Of a stretch of 64,000 nucleotides of DNA, positions 1-8,653 are shown in pieces; the first letter of the stretch is position 1; each line of letters opens with the position of its first letter. This DNA is from Fimbriimonadales bacterium. Its GTDB lineage: Bacteria > Armatimonadota > Fimbriimonadia > Fimbriimonadales > GBS-DC. Below the pieces are notes generated by a model. That model searched no databases and was not told where the DNA came from. It was given only the letters and a program-made list of their open reading frames with translations. The DNA is taken from the NCBI GenBank assembly GCA_025998675.1, contig AP024673.1:1639221-1703220 (forward strand), in the 5' to 3' direction. The translations under genes and the position numbers were made by a program.

Positions 1-1066
1 TGCGCTTGCGCTGCAGGTCGCCGTTATACATCGCCCGAATCTGCGGGATGGTCTGGTGCGACTCGTCGATGAACAGCAGGTAGTCTTCGGGGAAGTAGTC
101 CAGCAGGGTGTAGGGCGGCTCGCCGGGGTGGCGCCCGTCAAAATAGCGCGAGTAGTTCTCGATGCCGTTGCAGTAGCCCAGCTCGCGCATCATCTCCAGA
201 TCCATCTCGACGCGCTGGCGGATGCGCTGCGCCTCAATCAGGCGTCCCTGCGACTCGAAGTAGGCGACCTGCGCCTCCAGCTCCTCGCGAATCTGGGCGG
301 TGATGGCGTCCATCCGATCCCAGGGCGTCACATAATGCGTCGCAGGGAAGAAGGTCGCCCGCTCCAGCTCGCCCAGCGTCTCGCCTTTGAGGGGGTCGTA
401 CTCGGTGATGCGCTCCACCTCGTCGCCGAACAGCTCGATGCGCGTGATATACTCCTCATCGGCGGGCTGCACATCGATCACATCGCCGCGAATGCGGAAC
501 GTGCCGCGCCCCAGCACCATGTCAGAACGCACATACTGCAACTCCACGAGACGCATTGCCAGTTCGCGCGGGTCGAGGCGGTCGCCGCGCCGTACGGTGA
601 CGATGCTGCGCAGGTACTCCTGAGGCGACCCCAGTCCGTAGATGCTGGAGACGCTGGCGACCACAATCACATCGCGCCGCTCCAGCACGGCTTGCGTCGC
701 CGCATGGCGCAGGCGGTCAATCTCGTCGTTGATGGAGGCGGTCTTTTCGATGTAGGTGTCCGACTGGGGCACATAGGCTTCGGGCTGGTAGTAGTCGTAG
801 TAGCTGATGAAAAAATGCACGGCGTTGTCGGGGAAAAACGCGCGGAACTCCTGACACAGTTGCGCCGCCAGCGTCTTGTTGTGCGCAATCACCAGCGCGG
901 GACGCTGCACGGCGGCAATCACCGACGCCATCGTGAAGGTCTTGCCCGTGCCCGTCGCCCCCAAAAGCGTTTGGAACTCGTATCCGCGCTGGAGACCCTC
1001 GACCAGTTTCGCGATTGCCTGGGGCTGGTCGCCGCGCGGTTCGAAGGCTGCACTCAGCTGGAACAT
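1..1066 (-). CDS. uvrB: Excinuclease ABC subunit B (partial, N-terminal half)
   Basis: Reading leftward from the ATG at 1066 gives about 355 residues of UvrB, the damage-verifying helicase-like subunit of nucleotide excision repair; the C-terminal half lies beyond the left edge. The protein begins [18 protein letters not shown] and has the Walker A motif GATGTGKT at residues 36-43, the [10 protein letters not shown] beta-hairpin segment that clamps DNA, and the motif-II region [13 protein letters not shown] near the window edge. UvrB is usually about 670 residues. A TATAAT box (1074-1079, complement) lies only 8 nt before the ATG, so the mRNA is probably almost leaderless. The gene is divergent from the GGDEF gene at 1121. 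Confidence 0.96.
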   Translation of the reverse strand, partial: MFQLSAAFEPRGDQPQAIAKLVEGLQRGYEFQTLLGATGTGKTFTMASVIAAVQRPALVIAHNKTLAAQLCQEFRAFFPDNAVHFFISYYDYYQPEAYVPQSDTYIEKTASINDEIDRLRHAATQAVLERRDVIVVASVSSIYGLGSPQEYLRSIVTVRRGDRLDPRELAMRLVELQYVRSDMVLGRGTFRIRGDVIDVQPADEEYITRIELFGDEVERITEYDPLKGETLGELERATFFPATHYVTPWDRMDAITAQIREELEAQVAYFESQGRLIEAQRIRQRVEMDLEMMRELGYCNGIENYSRYFDGRHPGEPPYTLLDYFPEDYLLFIDESHQTIPQIRAMYNGDLQRKR

Positions 1067-1073
1067 GCGCGTG

Positions 1074-1079
1074 AATTAT
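1074..1079 (-). promoter_or_regulatory. uvrB -10 box, near-leaderless
   Basis: On the minus strand the sequence GGGTATAAT is followed by 8 nt and then the uvrB ATG at 1066. With transcription starting about 7 nt after the -10 box, the message would carry a leader of a few nucleotides at most. No convincing -35 hexamer is visible, but the GGG before TATAAT recurs at other starts in this window. Confidence 0.6.
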
Positions 1080-1120
1080 ACCCGTGTGAAGCGCAGGCTC
1101 GGATATGGCATAAATTCCCC

Positions 1121-2797
1121 GTGCGCACAGGGCGGCTCTGGCGAGGGCGATTGTGGGCGCAGTTTCTCCTGTGGAAGCTGCGCGAGGGTTGGGCGCGTCT
1201 ACCGATAGGCGTGCGCTTCCTGTGGATTCTGATTGGCGTGATGCTGGCGCTGATGACGCCGCTGCTTGGCATGGGCTATCTCCTTCTGCGGCAATCGCTC
1301 GCGGCGCATCAGCAACTGGTGCAGCGCCAGCGACTTGTCGCCGCGGTCAGCGCACTGGACCGCCAGATGGCAACCACGCTGCGCCAACTGGAAGATTATA
1401 CGGTCTGGAACGATGCTTATGAGGCTGTTCAAAGGCGCGATCTCGCGTGGTTGCACGACAACATCGTGGACTGGCTCCCGCAACATTTCTACTACGACTT
1501 CGTGGCAATCACAGACGCGAGGGGGGCGTTGGCAGCGCACAGTGGGGGCGATATGGCGTGGCTGCGTCAGACCGCGCCGTTTCAGCGGGCGCTGCGCGGC
1601 GTGGGCGACGCGGGGCTGTGGCGGCATGGCGACGCGATTTATGTCGTCGCCGCCGCGCCCATCGTCGACGAGGACTGGAGTCGCCCCCCTGCAGGCGTGC
1701 TGATTCTCGGCAGGGCAGTCGATGCGCAGTTCCTGCAGCGTGTGCGCGAGTCGGCAGGGCATACCGGCGCGCTGCAGGTGCGAACCGTCGGAATCGACGA
1801 GGCGCGCGCGGGGGAACAGGCGCATGGAGGGGGCGGCATAGAGGCGTCCCAACTACTCTTCGATAGCGCAGGGCGACCTGTTGCCGCGCTGGAGGTTGAG
1901 CCGCCTCGCGTGGAGCAATCGTGGCTTGTGGACGCATTGCGCCTCGCCAGGCAACATCTCCTCATCTTCGGCGGCGCGCTCGCGCTGATTGCCAGCCTGA
2001 CGATGGTGCTGCTGTTGCAGAGCCATTTGCGACGGTTCGCGGTCGTGATTCAGCGGCTGGCTTCAGGCGACTGGAATGCGCGGGTCGCCTACGCCGCGCG
2101 CGACGAGTTCGGCTACCTCGCGCGCGCCTTCAATCAGATGGCGCAACAGTTGCAAACAGCATTCGAAACGCAGGAACAGCAGCATGAGGAAATCCTGGCG
2201 CAAAAGGAGGAGCTGGAGCAACTGTACCAACAGCTGCAGCAGGCGCATCAGGAGCTGGCGACGCTGAACGCCGAGCTGACAGAGGCGAATCGTGCGCTGG
2301 CGCAGGCTGCCGTCACGGACGGACTCACAGGCTTGAAAAACCATCGCGCGTTTCAGGAAGCGCTCCACAGCGCGGTGCAGATGGCGGAACGATTCCAGCA
2401 GCCCCTGGCGCTCATCATGCTCGACCTGGATCATTTCAAACAGTTCAATGACACTTTCGGACACCCCGCTGGGGACGAGTTGCTGCGTCAGGCGGCGCAG
2501 GTGTTGCGCGAGTCGGCGCGCATCTACGATGTGGCGGCGCGCTACGGCGGCGAGGAGTTCGCCCTGCTCTTGCCGAACACGACCCTGGCGCAGGCGATTC
2601 AGGTCGCCGAACGCTTGCGCCAGCAAATACGCGCCATTGAGAACCCCCATGCTTCCATCTCGGCGAGTCTGGGCGTGGCGACTTATCGGCATGGGTCGCC
2701 GCCTGCGACGCTGGTCTACGAGGCGGACGCCGCGCTCTACCGCGCTAAGCGCAACGGGCGCAATCAGGTGTGCGTCTACCAGCCCGAAGCCGCATAA
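1121..2797 (+). CDS. Membrane diguanylate cyclase, CHASE4-HAMP-GGDEF
   Basis: A predicted c-di-GMP synthase of 558 residues. A first membrane segment (about residues 31-56) is followed by an extracytoplasmic CHASE4-like sensor (around 60-250, with the LEDYTVWNDAYEAV segment), a second membrane segment (about 278-300), a HAMP linker, a Gln/Glu-rich coiled coil (about 350-405) and a GGDEF domain. The active-site motif reads GGEEF at 476-480, which is catalytically competent in this family. The open frame continues far upstream into antisense of uvrB, so I start at GTG 1121; TTG 1151 and GTG 1211 are alternatives. It stands alone downstream of divergent uvrB. The signal sensed is unknown. Confidence 0.9.
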   Translation: MRTGRLWRGRLWAQFLLWKLREGWARLPIGVRFLWILIGVMLALMTPLLGMGYLLLRQSLAAHQQLVQRQRLVAAVSALDRQMATTLRQLEDYTVWNDAYEAVQRRDLAWLHDNIVDWLPQHFYYDFVAITDARGALAAHSGGDMAWLRQTAPFQRALRGVGDAGLWRHGDAIYVVAAAPIVDEDWSRPPAGVLILGRAVDAQFLQRVRESAGHTGALQVRTVGIDEARAGEQAHGGGGIEASQLLFDSAGRPVAALEVEPPRVEQSWLVDALRLARQHLLIFGGALALIASLTMVLLLQSHLRRFAVVIQRLASGDWNARVAYAARDEFGYLARAFNQMAQQLQTAFETQEQQHEEILAQKEELEQLYQQLQQAHQELATLNAELTEANRALAQAAVTDGLTGLKNHRAFQEALHSAVQMAERFQQPLALIMLDLDHFKQFNDTFGHPAGDELLRQAAQVLRESARIYDVAARYGGEEFALLLPNTTLAQAIQVAERLRQQIRAIENPHASISASLGVATYRHGSPPATLVYEADAALYRAKRNGRNQVCVYQPEAA

Positions 2798-2832
2798 GTA
2801 TCGTTGCAGTAAGTTTTCAGCAGCCGCTCTGC

Positions 2833-2960
2833 CTATGCGTGCGCGAGGCGCGTCCTTTGGAGTGCTGAAGCGGGAGCTTCAGCGAACGCGGAAGCTCCGC
2901 TTCCGCACTCCATACAGACGGCGATTCGCGCAAATGTTGCAAACTTAGCGCACAGGCACA
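2833..2960. repeat. Dispersed palindromic repeat, family 2, copy 1
   Basis: The core at 2859-2911 runs from GGAGTG to CACTCC and contains two nested hairpins: GCTGAAGC...GCTTCAGC and GCGGAAGC..GCTTCCGC. Similarity to the copy at 14035-14170, in inverted orientation, extends beyond the core on both sides. It fills most of the 200-nt gap between the GGDEF gene and the VanW gene. No coding content is seen. Confidence 0.75.
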
Positions 2961-2997
2961 TAGCAGGAACCCCCACGCGCGCGTCTAATTCGATGCT

Positions 2998-3756
2998 GTG
3001 CGCGGAAGTATCGTATGGCTGGGGCTGGCAGCGGCGTGTGTGAGTGGGTGTCAGTCGTCGGGCGCGCCGACGCATTCGAGGCAGTGGACGCCGCTGGTGG
3101 AGTTTGCGACTGCGCTGGAGGGACGCACGCAGGGGCAACGCCACAACGCCACGCTCGCCGCACGGCGCATTCACGGCGCGACGCTCGCTCCCGGCGCGAC
3201 CTGGTCGCTCAATCAGGCGATAGGGCAGTGGGTGCGCTCGGAGGGCTATGTGCGTGCGCCGGTGAGCTATGGCGGCGTGCTGGTACCCGCATGGGGCGGC
3301 GGCGTGTGCCAGACCGCCACCACGCTCTACAACGCCGCGCTGCTGGCAGGGCTGGAGGTGATTGAACGCCACCCGCACACGATTGCGCCCAGCTACATCG
3401 CGCCCGGGCGAGACGCCGCCGTCGCGCAGGGCATCGCCGACCTGAAACTGCGCAACCCCTACCCGTTCCCGTGCCGTATCGAGTGCTTCGTGCGCGGGGA
3501 CACGCTGGTGTGTCGGCTCAGCGCGGGCGCATCGCCCCCGCAGGTACGCCCGCATCGGCGCGTCTGCACGCTGGAAACGGAGATTGTCGCCCACGCGCCC
3601 GCGCCTGTTGTGGCAGGCTTTCGCAAGCAACCCGGACGCTCAGGCATGCGCGTGCGCCTGTGGCGAATCTGCACACAGAACGGCGACACGCGACGCGAAC
3701 TGTGCCACGAAACGCAGTACGCGCCGCTGCCCCGCGGCGAAAAAGCATCCCTGTAG
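2998..3756 (+). CDS. VanW-family lipoprotein
   Basis: A 252-residue protein matching the VanW domain throughout: the stretch GGGVCQTATTLYNAALLAGL and the following ERHPHTIAPSYIAPGRDA are hallmark segments of the family. VanW proteins occur near glycopeptide-resistance clusters and in many envelope contexts, but their biochemical role is not established. The start is the GTG at 2998; the N-terminus has a hydrophobic stretch ending in the lipobox VSGC (Cys18), so I infer a lipoprotein anchored outside the cytoplasm. No vanA-type resistance genes are nearby, so a resistance role should not be assumed. Confidence 0.85.
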   Translation: MRGSIVWLGLAAACVSGCQSSGAPTHSRQWTPLVEFATALEGRTQGQRHNATLAARRIHGATLAPGATWSLNQAIGQWVRSEGYVRAPVSYGGVLVPAWGGGVCQTATTLYNAALLAGLEVIERHPHTIAPSYIAPGRDAAVAQGIADLKLRNPYPFPCRIECFVRGDTLVCRLSAGASPPQVRPHRRVCTLETEIVAHAPAPVVAGFRKQPGRSGMRVRLWRICTQNGDTRRELCHETQYAPLPRGEKASL

Positions 3757-3786
3757 GGTATACTTCCTGCTCACAGGGAGGTCGGT

Positions 3787-4380
3787 TTGACACGCGACCA
3801 GCTGACACGGATGGAGAACGATGTGGCGCGGGCGCTGGTACGCGCGCTGGAGATGGCGCACCCGCACCTTACGGGGCATAGCGAGCGCGTCGCCTCTTAC
3901 GCAGTCGCGATTGGCTGCGAGCTGGGCTTGAGTAAAGCGACTCTGCGCGGCTTGCGACTCGCCGCCGCCCTGCACGACATCGGCATGCTGGGACTGCCCA
4001 ACGAGCTGCTCACTGTCGCGCCCCTCAGCCCCGACCAACGCGCCCAGATTCAGGAGCATCCCCGCTTGAGCGTGCAGCTGGTGAGCCGAATCCATCGATT
4101 CCGCGAACTCGCGCTCTGGATTGAGTGCCATCACGAACGCTGGGACGGGTCGGGCTACCCCCACGGCTGGCGCGGCGAGCAAATCCCCCTGCCCGCGCGG
4201 GTGTTAGCTGTCGCGGAGGCGTTCGACGGCATGCGCACCGAGACCCCCTACCGCCCCGCGCTCTCGGAACAGGACGCCCTCGCGCAGATTCAACAGGGCG
4301 CAGGCGCGCAGTTCGACCCGCGCGTCGTGGCGGCGCTGCTCAAAGTGCAACCCATCCTCCAGCCCGTCGGACGCGAATAA
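3787..4380 (+). CDS. HD-GYP domain protein
   Basis: A 197-residue protein made almost only of an HD-GYP domain, the c-di-GMP phosphodiesterase fold. Visible motifs are HSERVA near residue 31, the metal-binding HD pair at 63-64 (LHDIG), and HHERWDGSGYP at 114-124 with the GYP signature. There is no receiver or membrane segment, so it is either a soluble enzyme or a partner for another sensor. The start is TTG 3787, supported by AGGGAGGT five bases upstream; a -10-like GGGTATACTT lies at about 3757-3766. With the GGDEF gene at 1121 it gives this region both synthesis and breakdown of c-di-GMP. Confidence 0.87.
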   Translation: MTRDQLTRMENDVARALVRALEMAHPHLTGHSERVASYAVAIGCELGLSKATLRGLRLAAALHDIGMLGLPNELLTVAPLSPDQRAQIQEHPRLSVQLVSRIHRFRELALWIECHHERWDGSGYPHGWRGEQIPLPARVLAVAEAFDGMRTETPYRPALSEQDALAQIQQGAGAQFDPRVVAALLKVQPILQPVGRE

Positions 4381-4506
4381 TTCAGGAACCTTTCGGGGCG
4401 TTTCGGGGTATACTCATGCACAGAATCGTTTGCAAGGCTCTCGCGTATCTGCCTGCAAACGCCGAGAATCGTCTATACTAACGGGTAGTATTGCAGGAGG
4501 CGACTA
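4381..4506 (+). promoter_or_regulatory. Upstream region of ftsH with two -10-like boxes
   Basis: Two sigma-70-like -10 boxes are visible: GGGGTATACTC near 4405-4415 and CTATACT near 4475-4481. The second lies about 26 nt before the ftsH start, and AGGAGG at about 4495-4500 is its ribosome binding site. No coding sequence is seen. Two promoters would fit a protease gene with basal and stress expression, but that is inference. Confidence 0.45.
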
Positions 4507-6441
4507 TTGAGTAAGAACGCACGCACTTTTTTGACCGTCGTGGGGTTTGTGCTGGTACTGCTGCTCCTGATGCAATACCTGCGTCAACTGCAGCCGATGG
4601 GCGCACGGGAGCTGACCTACACAGCCCTCGTGAACGCGGTCGATCAGCGCACGATTTCGGAAGCCACCGTGCAGGGCAATCGACTGGTGGGCACGCTGCG
4701 GGATGGGACGCCGTTCCACGCCGCGCTGCCGCCCGAAGGCTCCGCCCGCGACTCGCTCTACAAGCGAATGACCGAAGCGGGCATCAACCTCAAGTTCACC
4801 GAAGATAGCCGCGTGCCCGACTACCTCAGCCAGATGCTGGGGATGTTTCTGGTGATTCTGCTGATTGGCGGACTGTTCTGGTTCTTGCTGATGCGCTCGG
4901 CGCAGGCAGGCAACAATCAGGCGTTCTCGTTCGGCAAGGCGCGCGCCCGCCGCTACAACGAGAACATCCCGCGCGTGACCTTCGACGATGTCGCGGGCGT
5001 GGAAGAGGCGAAGCAGGAACTCGCGGAGGTCGTCGACTACCTCAAAAACACCCAGAAGTACCAGAAGCTCGGCGCGAAGATTCCCAAAGGCGTGCTGCTG
5101 CTGGGACCGCCGGGCTGCGGCAAGACGCTGCTGGCGCGCGCCGTCGCAGGCGAGGCGGGCGTGCCGTTTTTCCATATCAGCGGCTCCGATTTCGTGGAGA
5201 TGTTCGTGGGCGTCGGCGCGGCGCGCGTGCGCGACCTGTTCGAAACCGCCAAAGCGAACCGCCCCGCGCTTATCTTTATCGACGAAATCGACGCCGTCGG
5301 ACGCCAGCGGGGCACAGGGCTGGGCGGCGGACACGACGAGCGCGAGCAGACGCTCAACCAGCTGCTGGTGGAGATGGACGGCTTCGACCCGAATCTGGGG
5401 ATTATCGTTATCGCCGCCACCAACCGCGCCGATATTCTCGACCCTGCGTTGCTGCGTCCGGGACGATTTGACCGCCATATCGTGGTGGACCCGCCCGATG
5501 TGGACGGGCGCAAAAAGATTCTGGAGGTTCACACGAAGGGCAAACCGCTTGCGCCCGATGTGGATCTGGAGGTGCTTGCCAAGCGCACGCCGGGCTTCAC
5601 CGGCGCGGATCTGGCGAACCTGGTGAACGAAGCCGCGCTGATTGCCGCCCGCCGCAACAAAACGCGCATCACGATGGACGAGTTCGAAGAAGCCGTCGAC
5701 CGCGTGATTGCCGGTCCCCAGCGGCGCAACCGCGTGGTGGACAAGCGCGAGCGCGAGGTCATCGCCTACCACGAAGTCGGGCACGCGATTGTCGGCGAGC
5801 TGCTGCCCGAAGCGGAGCCTGTACATAAAATCTCGATTCTGCCGCGCGGGATGGCGCTGGGCTACACCATCCAGATGCCTGAACGCGACCGCTACCTCTA
5901 CACGCGCCAGTCGCTGCTGGATCGCATCACCACGATGCTGGGCGGGCGCGTCGCAGAGGAGCTGGTGTTCGGCGAGGTGGGCACAGGCGCACACGACGAC
6001 CTCAAACGCGCCACCGAAATCGCCCGCGCGATGGTCACCGAGTACGGCATGAGCGAGAAGCTCGGACCGCTCACCTTCGGCAGGCGGCACGGCAACCCGT
6101 TCCTGGGACGCGACATCATGGAAGACCGCAACTACAGCGAGCAGGTCGCCTACGAAATCGACCAGGAGGTGCGCCGCATTATCGAGGAGTGCTACCAGCG
6201 CGCCCGCGAGATTCTCACGCGCCACCGCGACACGATGGATCGCGTGGTGCAGGCGCTGCTGGAACGCGAGAACCTCAGTCGCGAGGAGTTTCTGGCGCTG
6301 ATGCGCGATGAGGACGGCGACCAGCCTGCGCAGACGCTGGAGCCTGCGCCTGTCGAGCCGCCGCCTGCCACGCCCGAAGCCGCCGACGAGAGCGGCGCGC
6401 CCGCCAAACGCCTGCGCCCACGCGCCGCGCCCAGCAGCTAA
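4507..6441 (+). CDS. ftsH: ATP-dependent zinc metalloprotease FtsH
   Basis: The 644-residue FtsH is a membrane AAA+ protease that degrades misassembled membrane proteins and short-lived regulators. Two membrane segments (about 8-24 and 108-128) bracket a periplasmic domain. The AAA module has Walker A GPPGCGKT (200-207), Walker B LIFIDEID (about 255-262) and the second region of homology with [17 protein letters not shown] (304-320). The zinc motif reads HEVGH at 422-426, a conservative change from the usual HEAGH. The C-terminal tail is rich in Pro and Glu. The start is TTG 4507 behind AGGAGG. Length is normal for the family. Confidence 0.97.
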   Translation: MSKNARTFLTVVGFVLVLLLLMQYLRQLQPMGARELTYTALVNAVDQRTISEATVQGNRLVGTLRDGTPFHAALPPEGSARDSLYKRMTEAGINLKFTEDSRVPDYLSQMLGMFLVILLIGGLFWFLLMRSAQAGNNQAFSFGKARARRYNENIPRVTFDDVAGVEEAKQELAEVVDYLKNTQKYQKLGAKIPKGVLLLGPPGCGKTLLARAVAGEAGVPFFHISGSDFVEMFVGVGAARVRDLFETAKANRPALIFIDEIDAVGRQRGTGLGGGHDEREQTLNQLLVEMDGFDPNLGIIVIAATNRADILDPALLRPGRFDRHIVVDPPDVDGRKKILEVHTKGKPLAPDVDLEVLAKRTPGFTGADLANLVNEAALIAARRNKTRITMDEFEEAVDRVIAGPQRRNRVVDKREREVIAYHEVGHAIVGELLPEAEPVHKISILPRGMALGYTIQMPERDRYLYTRQSLLDRITTMLGGRVAEELVFGEVGTGAHDDLKRATEIARAMVTEYGMSEKLGPLTFGRRHGNPFLGRDIMEDRNYSEQVAYEIDQEVRRIIEECYQRAREILTRHRDTMDRVVQALLERENLSREEFLALMRDEDGDQPAQTLEPAPVEPPPATPEAADESGAPAKRLRPRAAPSS

Positions 6442-6449
6442 GCGCAAAT

Positions 6450-6484
6450 GCGCCCCAGGGGGAGGGACAACCTGGGGCGCTTTG
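6450..6484 (+). terminator. Hairpin after ftsH
   Basis: A 10-bp perfect stem, GCGCCCCAGG (6450-6459) pairing with CCTGGGGCGC (6471-6480), with an 11-nt purine-rich loop and a short TTT afterwards. Placed 9 nt after the ftsH stop, it is likely a terminator, although the T-run is weak. Confidence 0.6.
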
Positions 6485-6529
6485 GAGAGGGAGGGACAAG
6501 ATGCTATGACCGCACTCACGAAAGGTTAT

Positions 6530-6545
6530 AGCAACTTTTGTGCCA
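6530..6545 (-). promoter_or_regulatory. Sigma-54-like promoter motif (minus strand)
   Basis: The complement reads TGGCACAAAAGTTGCT, which fits the -24/-12 consensus TGGCAC-N5-TTGCW. It points leftward into the end of ftsH, where no minus-strand gene is apparent. The same 16-mer, with one change, occurs at 8313-8328 before a sigma factor gene. Confidence 0.4.
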
Positions 6546-6596
6546 TTCGCCCCATGCAAGCGTTCGCGCCCATGCTATAATTTTGTGGAGGTTGCT

Positions 6597-7382
6597 ATGC
6601 CGCTCGATCTACGCAGTCGTGAGGACGATGGGTTTTCGGTGAAGCGGTTCCTGAAGACGGTCGGCGCTGGGGTCGCTGTGTTCCTGCTATTTATGGCGAT
6701 TGGCTATTACGGGCTGGGACCGCGCATCACCCTCTCGGAAGAGGGGCGCATCCAGCTGCGCGTGGCGAACCCGCCTGCGAACGCGCCCGAGTCACAGTCG
6801 GCGACGCCTGAGGCAAAGCCAATGCCCAAAGTGGCGGTTCAGGAGAAGCTGCCGCCCGATGTGACGGCGGGCACAGGCGTGATTATCGGCTCGCGCGAGG
6901 TCGCGCCGTTCGATTACGAGCGGTATCAGCAGAAACGGCGCGAACGCCCGCCCAAGCCCGCCGCCCCTGTGAACGAAGCGCCTGTTGAAGAGCCGCCGAT
7001 CGACGACGAATATTTCGTGCCTGATGAAACGGCGGAATCGCCCGAGCCGTCGGAGCCGCCTGCGCCAGAACCTGCGCCTGCGCCCGCCGAGCCAAAACCG
7101 CAACAGGAGCCTGCCGCGCCCCAGAACTCCGGAGCCGAGACGAGCGAAAACGCCCTGTATCGCGTGCAGGTGGGCGTTTACGAGAGCCGCGAAAACGCCA
7201 ATCAGGTCGCCCAGCAACTGCTTGCCAGCGGGTTCGAAGCGAGCATCGTGCCCTTCCAGCGCGACGGCAAGACGCTCTACCGAGTCCAGACCCTGGCGAC
7301 GCGCGACCGCGCCAAAGCCGAAGCAGTCAAGAGCCAGCTGGAAAGCAAGGGCTTCGCTGCCGTTGTGTCGAAAGCGCCGTAG
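6597..7382 (+). CDS. SPOR-domain membrane protein
   Basis: A 261-residue protein with one N-terminal membrane segment (about residues 20-40), a long Pro/Glu/Ala-rich linker (about 60-180) and a C-terminal SPOR domain (about 185-260) with the repeat pair YRVQVGVYESRENANQVA and YRVQTLATRDRAKAEA. SPOR domains bind denuded peptidoglycan glycans at division sites, so an envelope or division role is likely. The start is ATG 6597, preceded by GGAGG and by a TATAAT box at about 6575-6580; an open extension upstream of this is not supported. It is convergent with the sigma factor gene, with only 3 nt between the stops. Confidence 0.85.
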   Translation: MPLDLRSREDDGFSVKRFLKTVGAGVAVFLLFMAIGYYGLGPRITLSEEGRIQLRVANPPANAPESQSATPEAKPMPKVAVQEKLPPDVTAGTGVIIGSREVAPFDYERYQQKRRERPPKPAAPVNEAPVEEPPIDDEYFVPDETAESPEPSEPPAPEPAPAPAEPKPQQEPAAPQNSGAETSENALYRVQVGVYESRENANQVAQQLLASGFEASIVPFQRDGKTLYRVQTLATRDRAKAEAVKSQLESKGFAAVVSKAP

Positions 7383-7385
7383 CGA

Positions 7386-8273
7386 TTACTTCTCGGCGAA
7401 ATGTTCCCGCACCAGCGTGCGCAGTTTCGTCAGCGCCTGCTTCTCTAACTGACGGATGCGTTCGCGCGAGGGACGCTTGAGGTGCCCCGGCGGGATTTCG
7501 CTCACATCCATCCCCAGATGCCGATAGAGCGCCCATCGCTCGCCCGGCGTCAGGCAGCGCTCCACAATCGCCAGAATCTCCGAAATCCAGACGCGCTCGA
7601 TGGCGACTGCCTCCGGGTCTGCCTCTTCGGGACTGGCGAGCAGCCCCCCCAGAGGGGTACTCTGGTCTTCATGCGCTTTATGCTCCAGCGAGTAGTTCGC
7701 GCGGGCATAACGCGACAGGCGCGCCACTTTGCTTACGGGAATCTGCAGTTGCTCGGCAATCTCCTCGTTCGTCGGCTCCTTGCCCAGCGCCACGCGCAGC
7801 TCGTTGCGCGTGCGCTCAATCTTACGCAGGGAATCGACCGCGTGGTTCGGCAGACGAATCATATTGGTCTGTGCATCGGCGGCGCGACCCACGCTCTGGC
7901 GAATCCAGTGAACCGCATAGGTGCTAAACCGCAGCCCCCGATCGAGGTCGAAGTTGCGAATCGCCTTAATCAGCCCAATGGCGCCTTCCTGCACGAGGTC
8001 TTCGAGAGGCAATCCGGGACGCACATAGCGGCGCGCCACGCTAATCACCAGACGCAGATTCGACTCGATCAGGCGGTTTTGCGCCTCCTCATCGCCTTGC
8101 TGCGCCCGCTGGAGCAGTTCCAGTTCCTCATCGGGTTGCAAAAGCGGGCGACGCAGAATCTCGCCGAACATCGCATCCAGAGCTGTGCCACCCAGCCCTT
8201 GCTCCTGCTCCAACTCCAGAGTGTCGCTGCTCCAGTACTCCGACTCCGAATAATAATCCACAGAATAGTGCAT
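7386..8273 (-). CDS. RNA polymerase sigma-70 family factor (RpoD/SigA-like)
   Basis: A 295-residue group 1/2-type sigma factor. Region 1.2-2 includes DEEAQNRLIESNLRLVISVA and DLVQEGAIGLIKAI, region 2.3-2.4 has RFSTYAVHWIRQSVGRA, and region 3 follows. There is no long acidic region 1.1, so it is probably an alternative sigma rather than the housekeeping one. Region 4.2 is odd: between YRHLGMD and SRERIRQLEKQAL the usual helix (TLEEVG-like, then the FGVT turn) is replaced by a shorter EIPPGHLKRP segment, so -35 recognition may differ. The upstream region has a sigma-54-like motif at 8313-8328 on the same strand. Confidence 0.9.
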   Translation of the reverse strand: MHYSVDYYSESEYWSSDTLELEQEQGLGGTALDAMFGEILRRPLLQPDEELELLQRAQQGDEEAQNRLIESNLRLVISVARRYVRPGLPLEDLVQEGAIGLIKAIRNFDLDRGLRFSTYAVHWIRQSVGRAADAQTNMIRLPNHAVDSLRKIERTRNELRVALGKEPTNEEIAEQLQIPVSKVARLSRYARANYSLEHKAHEDQSTPLGGLLASPEEADPEAVAIERVWISEILAIVERCLTPGERWALYRHLGMDVSEIPPGHLKRPSRERIRQLEKQALTKLRTLVREHFAEK

Positions 8274-8312
8274 CGCTCAAAAACCCCCGCTGTGTACCGC
8301 ATGAGGGCTTAC

Positions 8313-8328
8313 AGCAACTTTCGTGCCA
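8313..8328 (-). promoter_or_regulatory. Sigma-54-like promoter before the sigma factor gene
   Basis: The complement reads TGGCACGAAAGTTGCT, a full match to the RpoN -24/-12 consensus (TGGCACG-N4-TTGCW). The predicted start of transcription would be near 8302, giving a leader of about 29 nt before the ATG at 8273. No enhancer-binding protein site was identified. This is a motif match only. Confidence 0.5.
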
Positions 8329-8340
8329 AACGGGACAGGG

Positions 8341-8369
8341 TTGCTTTAACCAGAGCAGTCAGGTATACT
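8341..8369 (+). promoter_or_regulatory. Promoter of the lysine riboswitch-dapBA transcript
   Basis: TTGCTT (8341-8346) and TATACT (8364-8369) are separated by exactly 17 nt, a good sigma-70 arrangement. Transcription would begin near 8376, just before the riboswitch aptamer. Confidence 0.75.
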
Positions 8370-8390
8370 CTCTGCAGAAGGGAATTTGCC

Positions 8391-8640
8391 GAGTAGAGGC
8401 GCGGGCAAGCATCAGTAGGTCGCGGGAGGCGCGCCGACGCCAGCGAACGCTTCCGAAAGGGCTGCCCGCCGAAGCTGTGCGCCCCATCGGCAACCGCACG
8501 GCTGGGCTGCAGGAGAACATCCTGCAGACTGTCGCTTTGCCCTGCGCAAAGCGGAGCGCTACTCGATCAGGCAGACGCCTGCTCGACTCACGCTTGCCTC
8601 GCTCGTTGCGTTCCCCATGATGCCCGGCGTTTCAGGGCGA
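8391..8640 (+). ncRNA. Lysine riboswitch (L box) controlling dapB-dapA
   Basis: The aptamer spans about 8393-8562. It carries the family's conserved blocks in order: TAGAGGCGCGG, ATCAGTAG, GAAAGGGCTGCCCGCCGAAG, GGCTGGGCTG, ACTGTC and GGAGCGCTAC, with GTAG (8393-8396) closing on CTAC (8559-8562) as P1. Downstream are a CAGGC/GCCTG hairpin (8568-8581) and a GCCC/GGGC hairpin (about 8622-8638) just before the dapB ribosome binding site. No long U-run is visible, so control may act on translation. Lysine binding would lower production of the lysine/diaminopimelate enzymes DapB and DapA. Confidence 0.93.
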
Positions 8641-8653
8641 CTCGGAGACGACG

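Noticed and set aside
56-1120. Open frame extending the GGDEF protein more than 350 codons upstream
   Set aside because: It lies wholly antisense to well-conserved uvrB and has no domain; it is a GC-rich shadow frame.
2998-3756. Glycopeptide resistance gene
   Set aside because: VanW domains are widespread in envelope proteins, and no ligase or regulator of a van cluster is nearby.
4504-6519. Minus-strand open frame of 671 codons opposite ftsH
   Set aside because: The plus strand encodes a full FtsH; the antisense frame is His/Arg/Ala-rich shadow.
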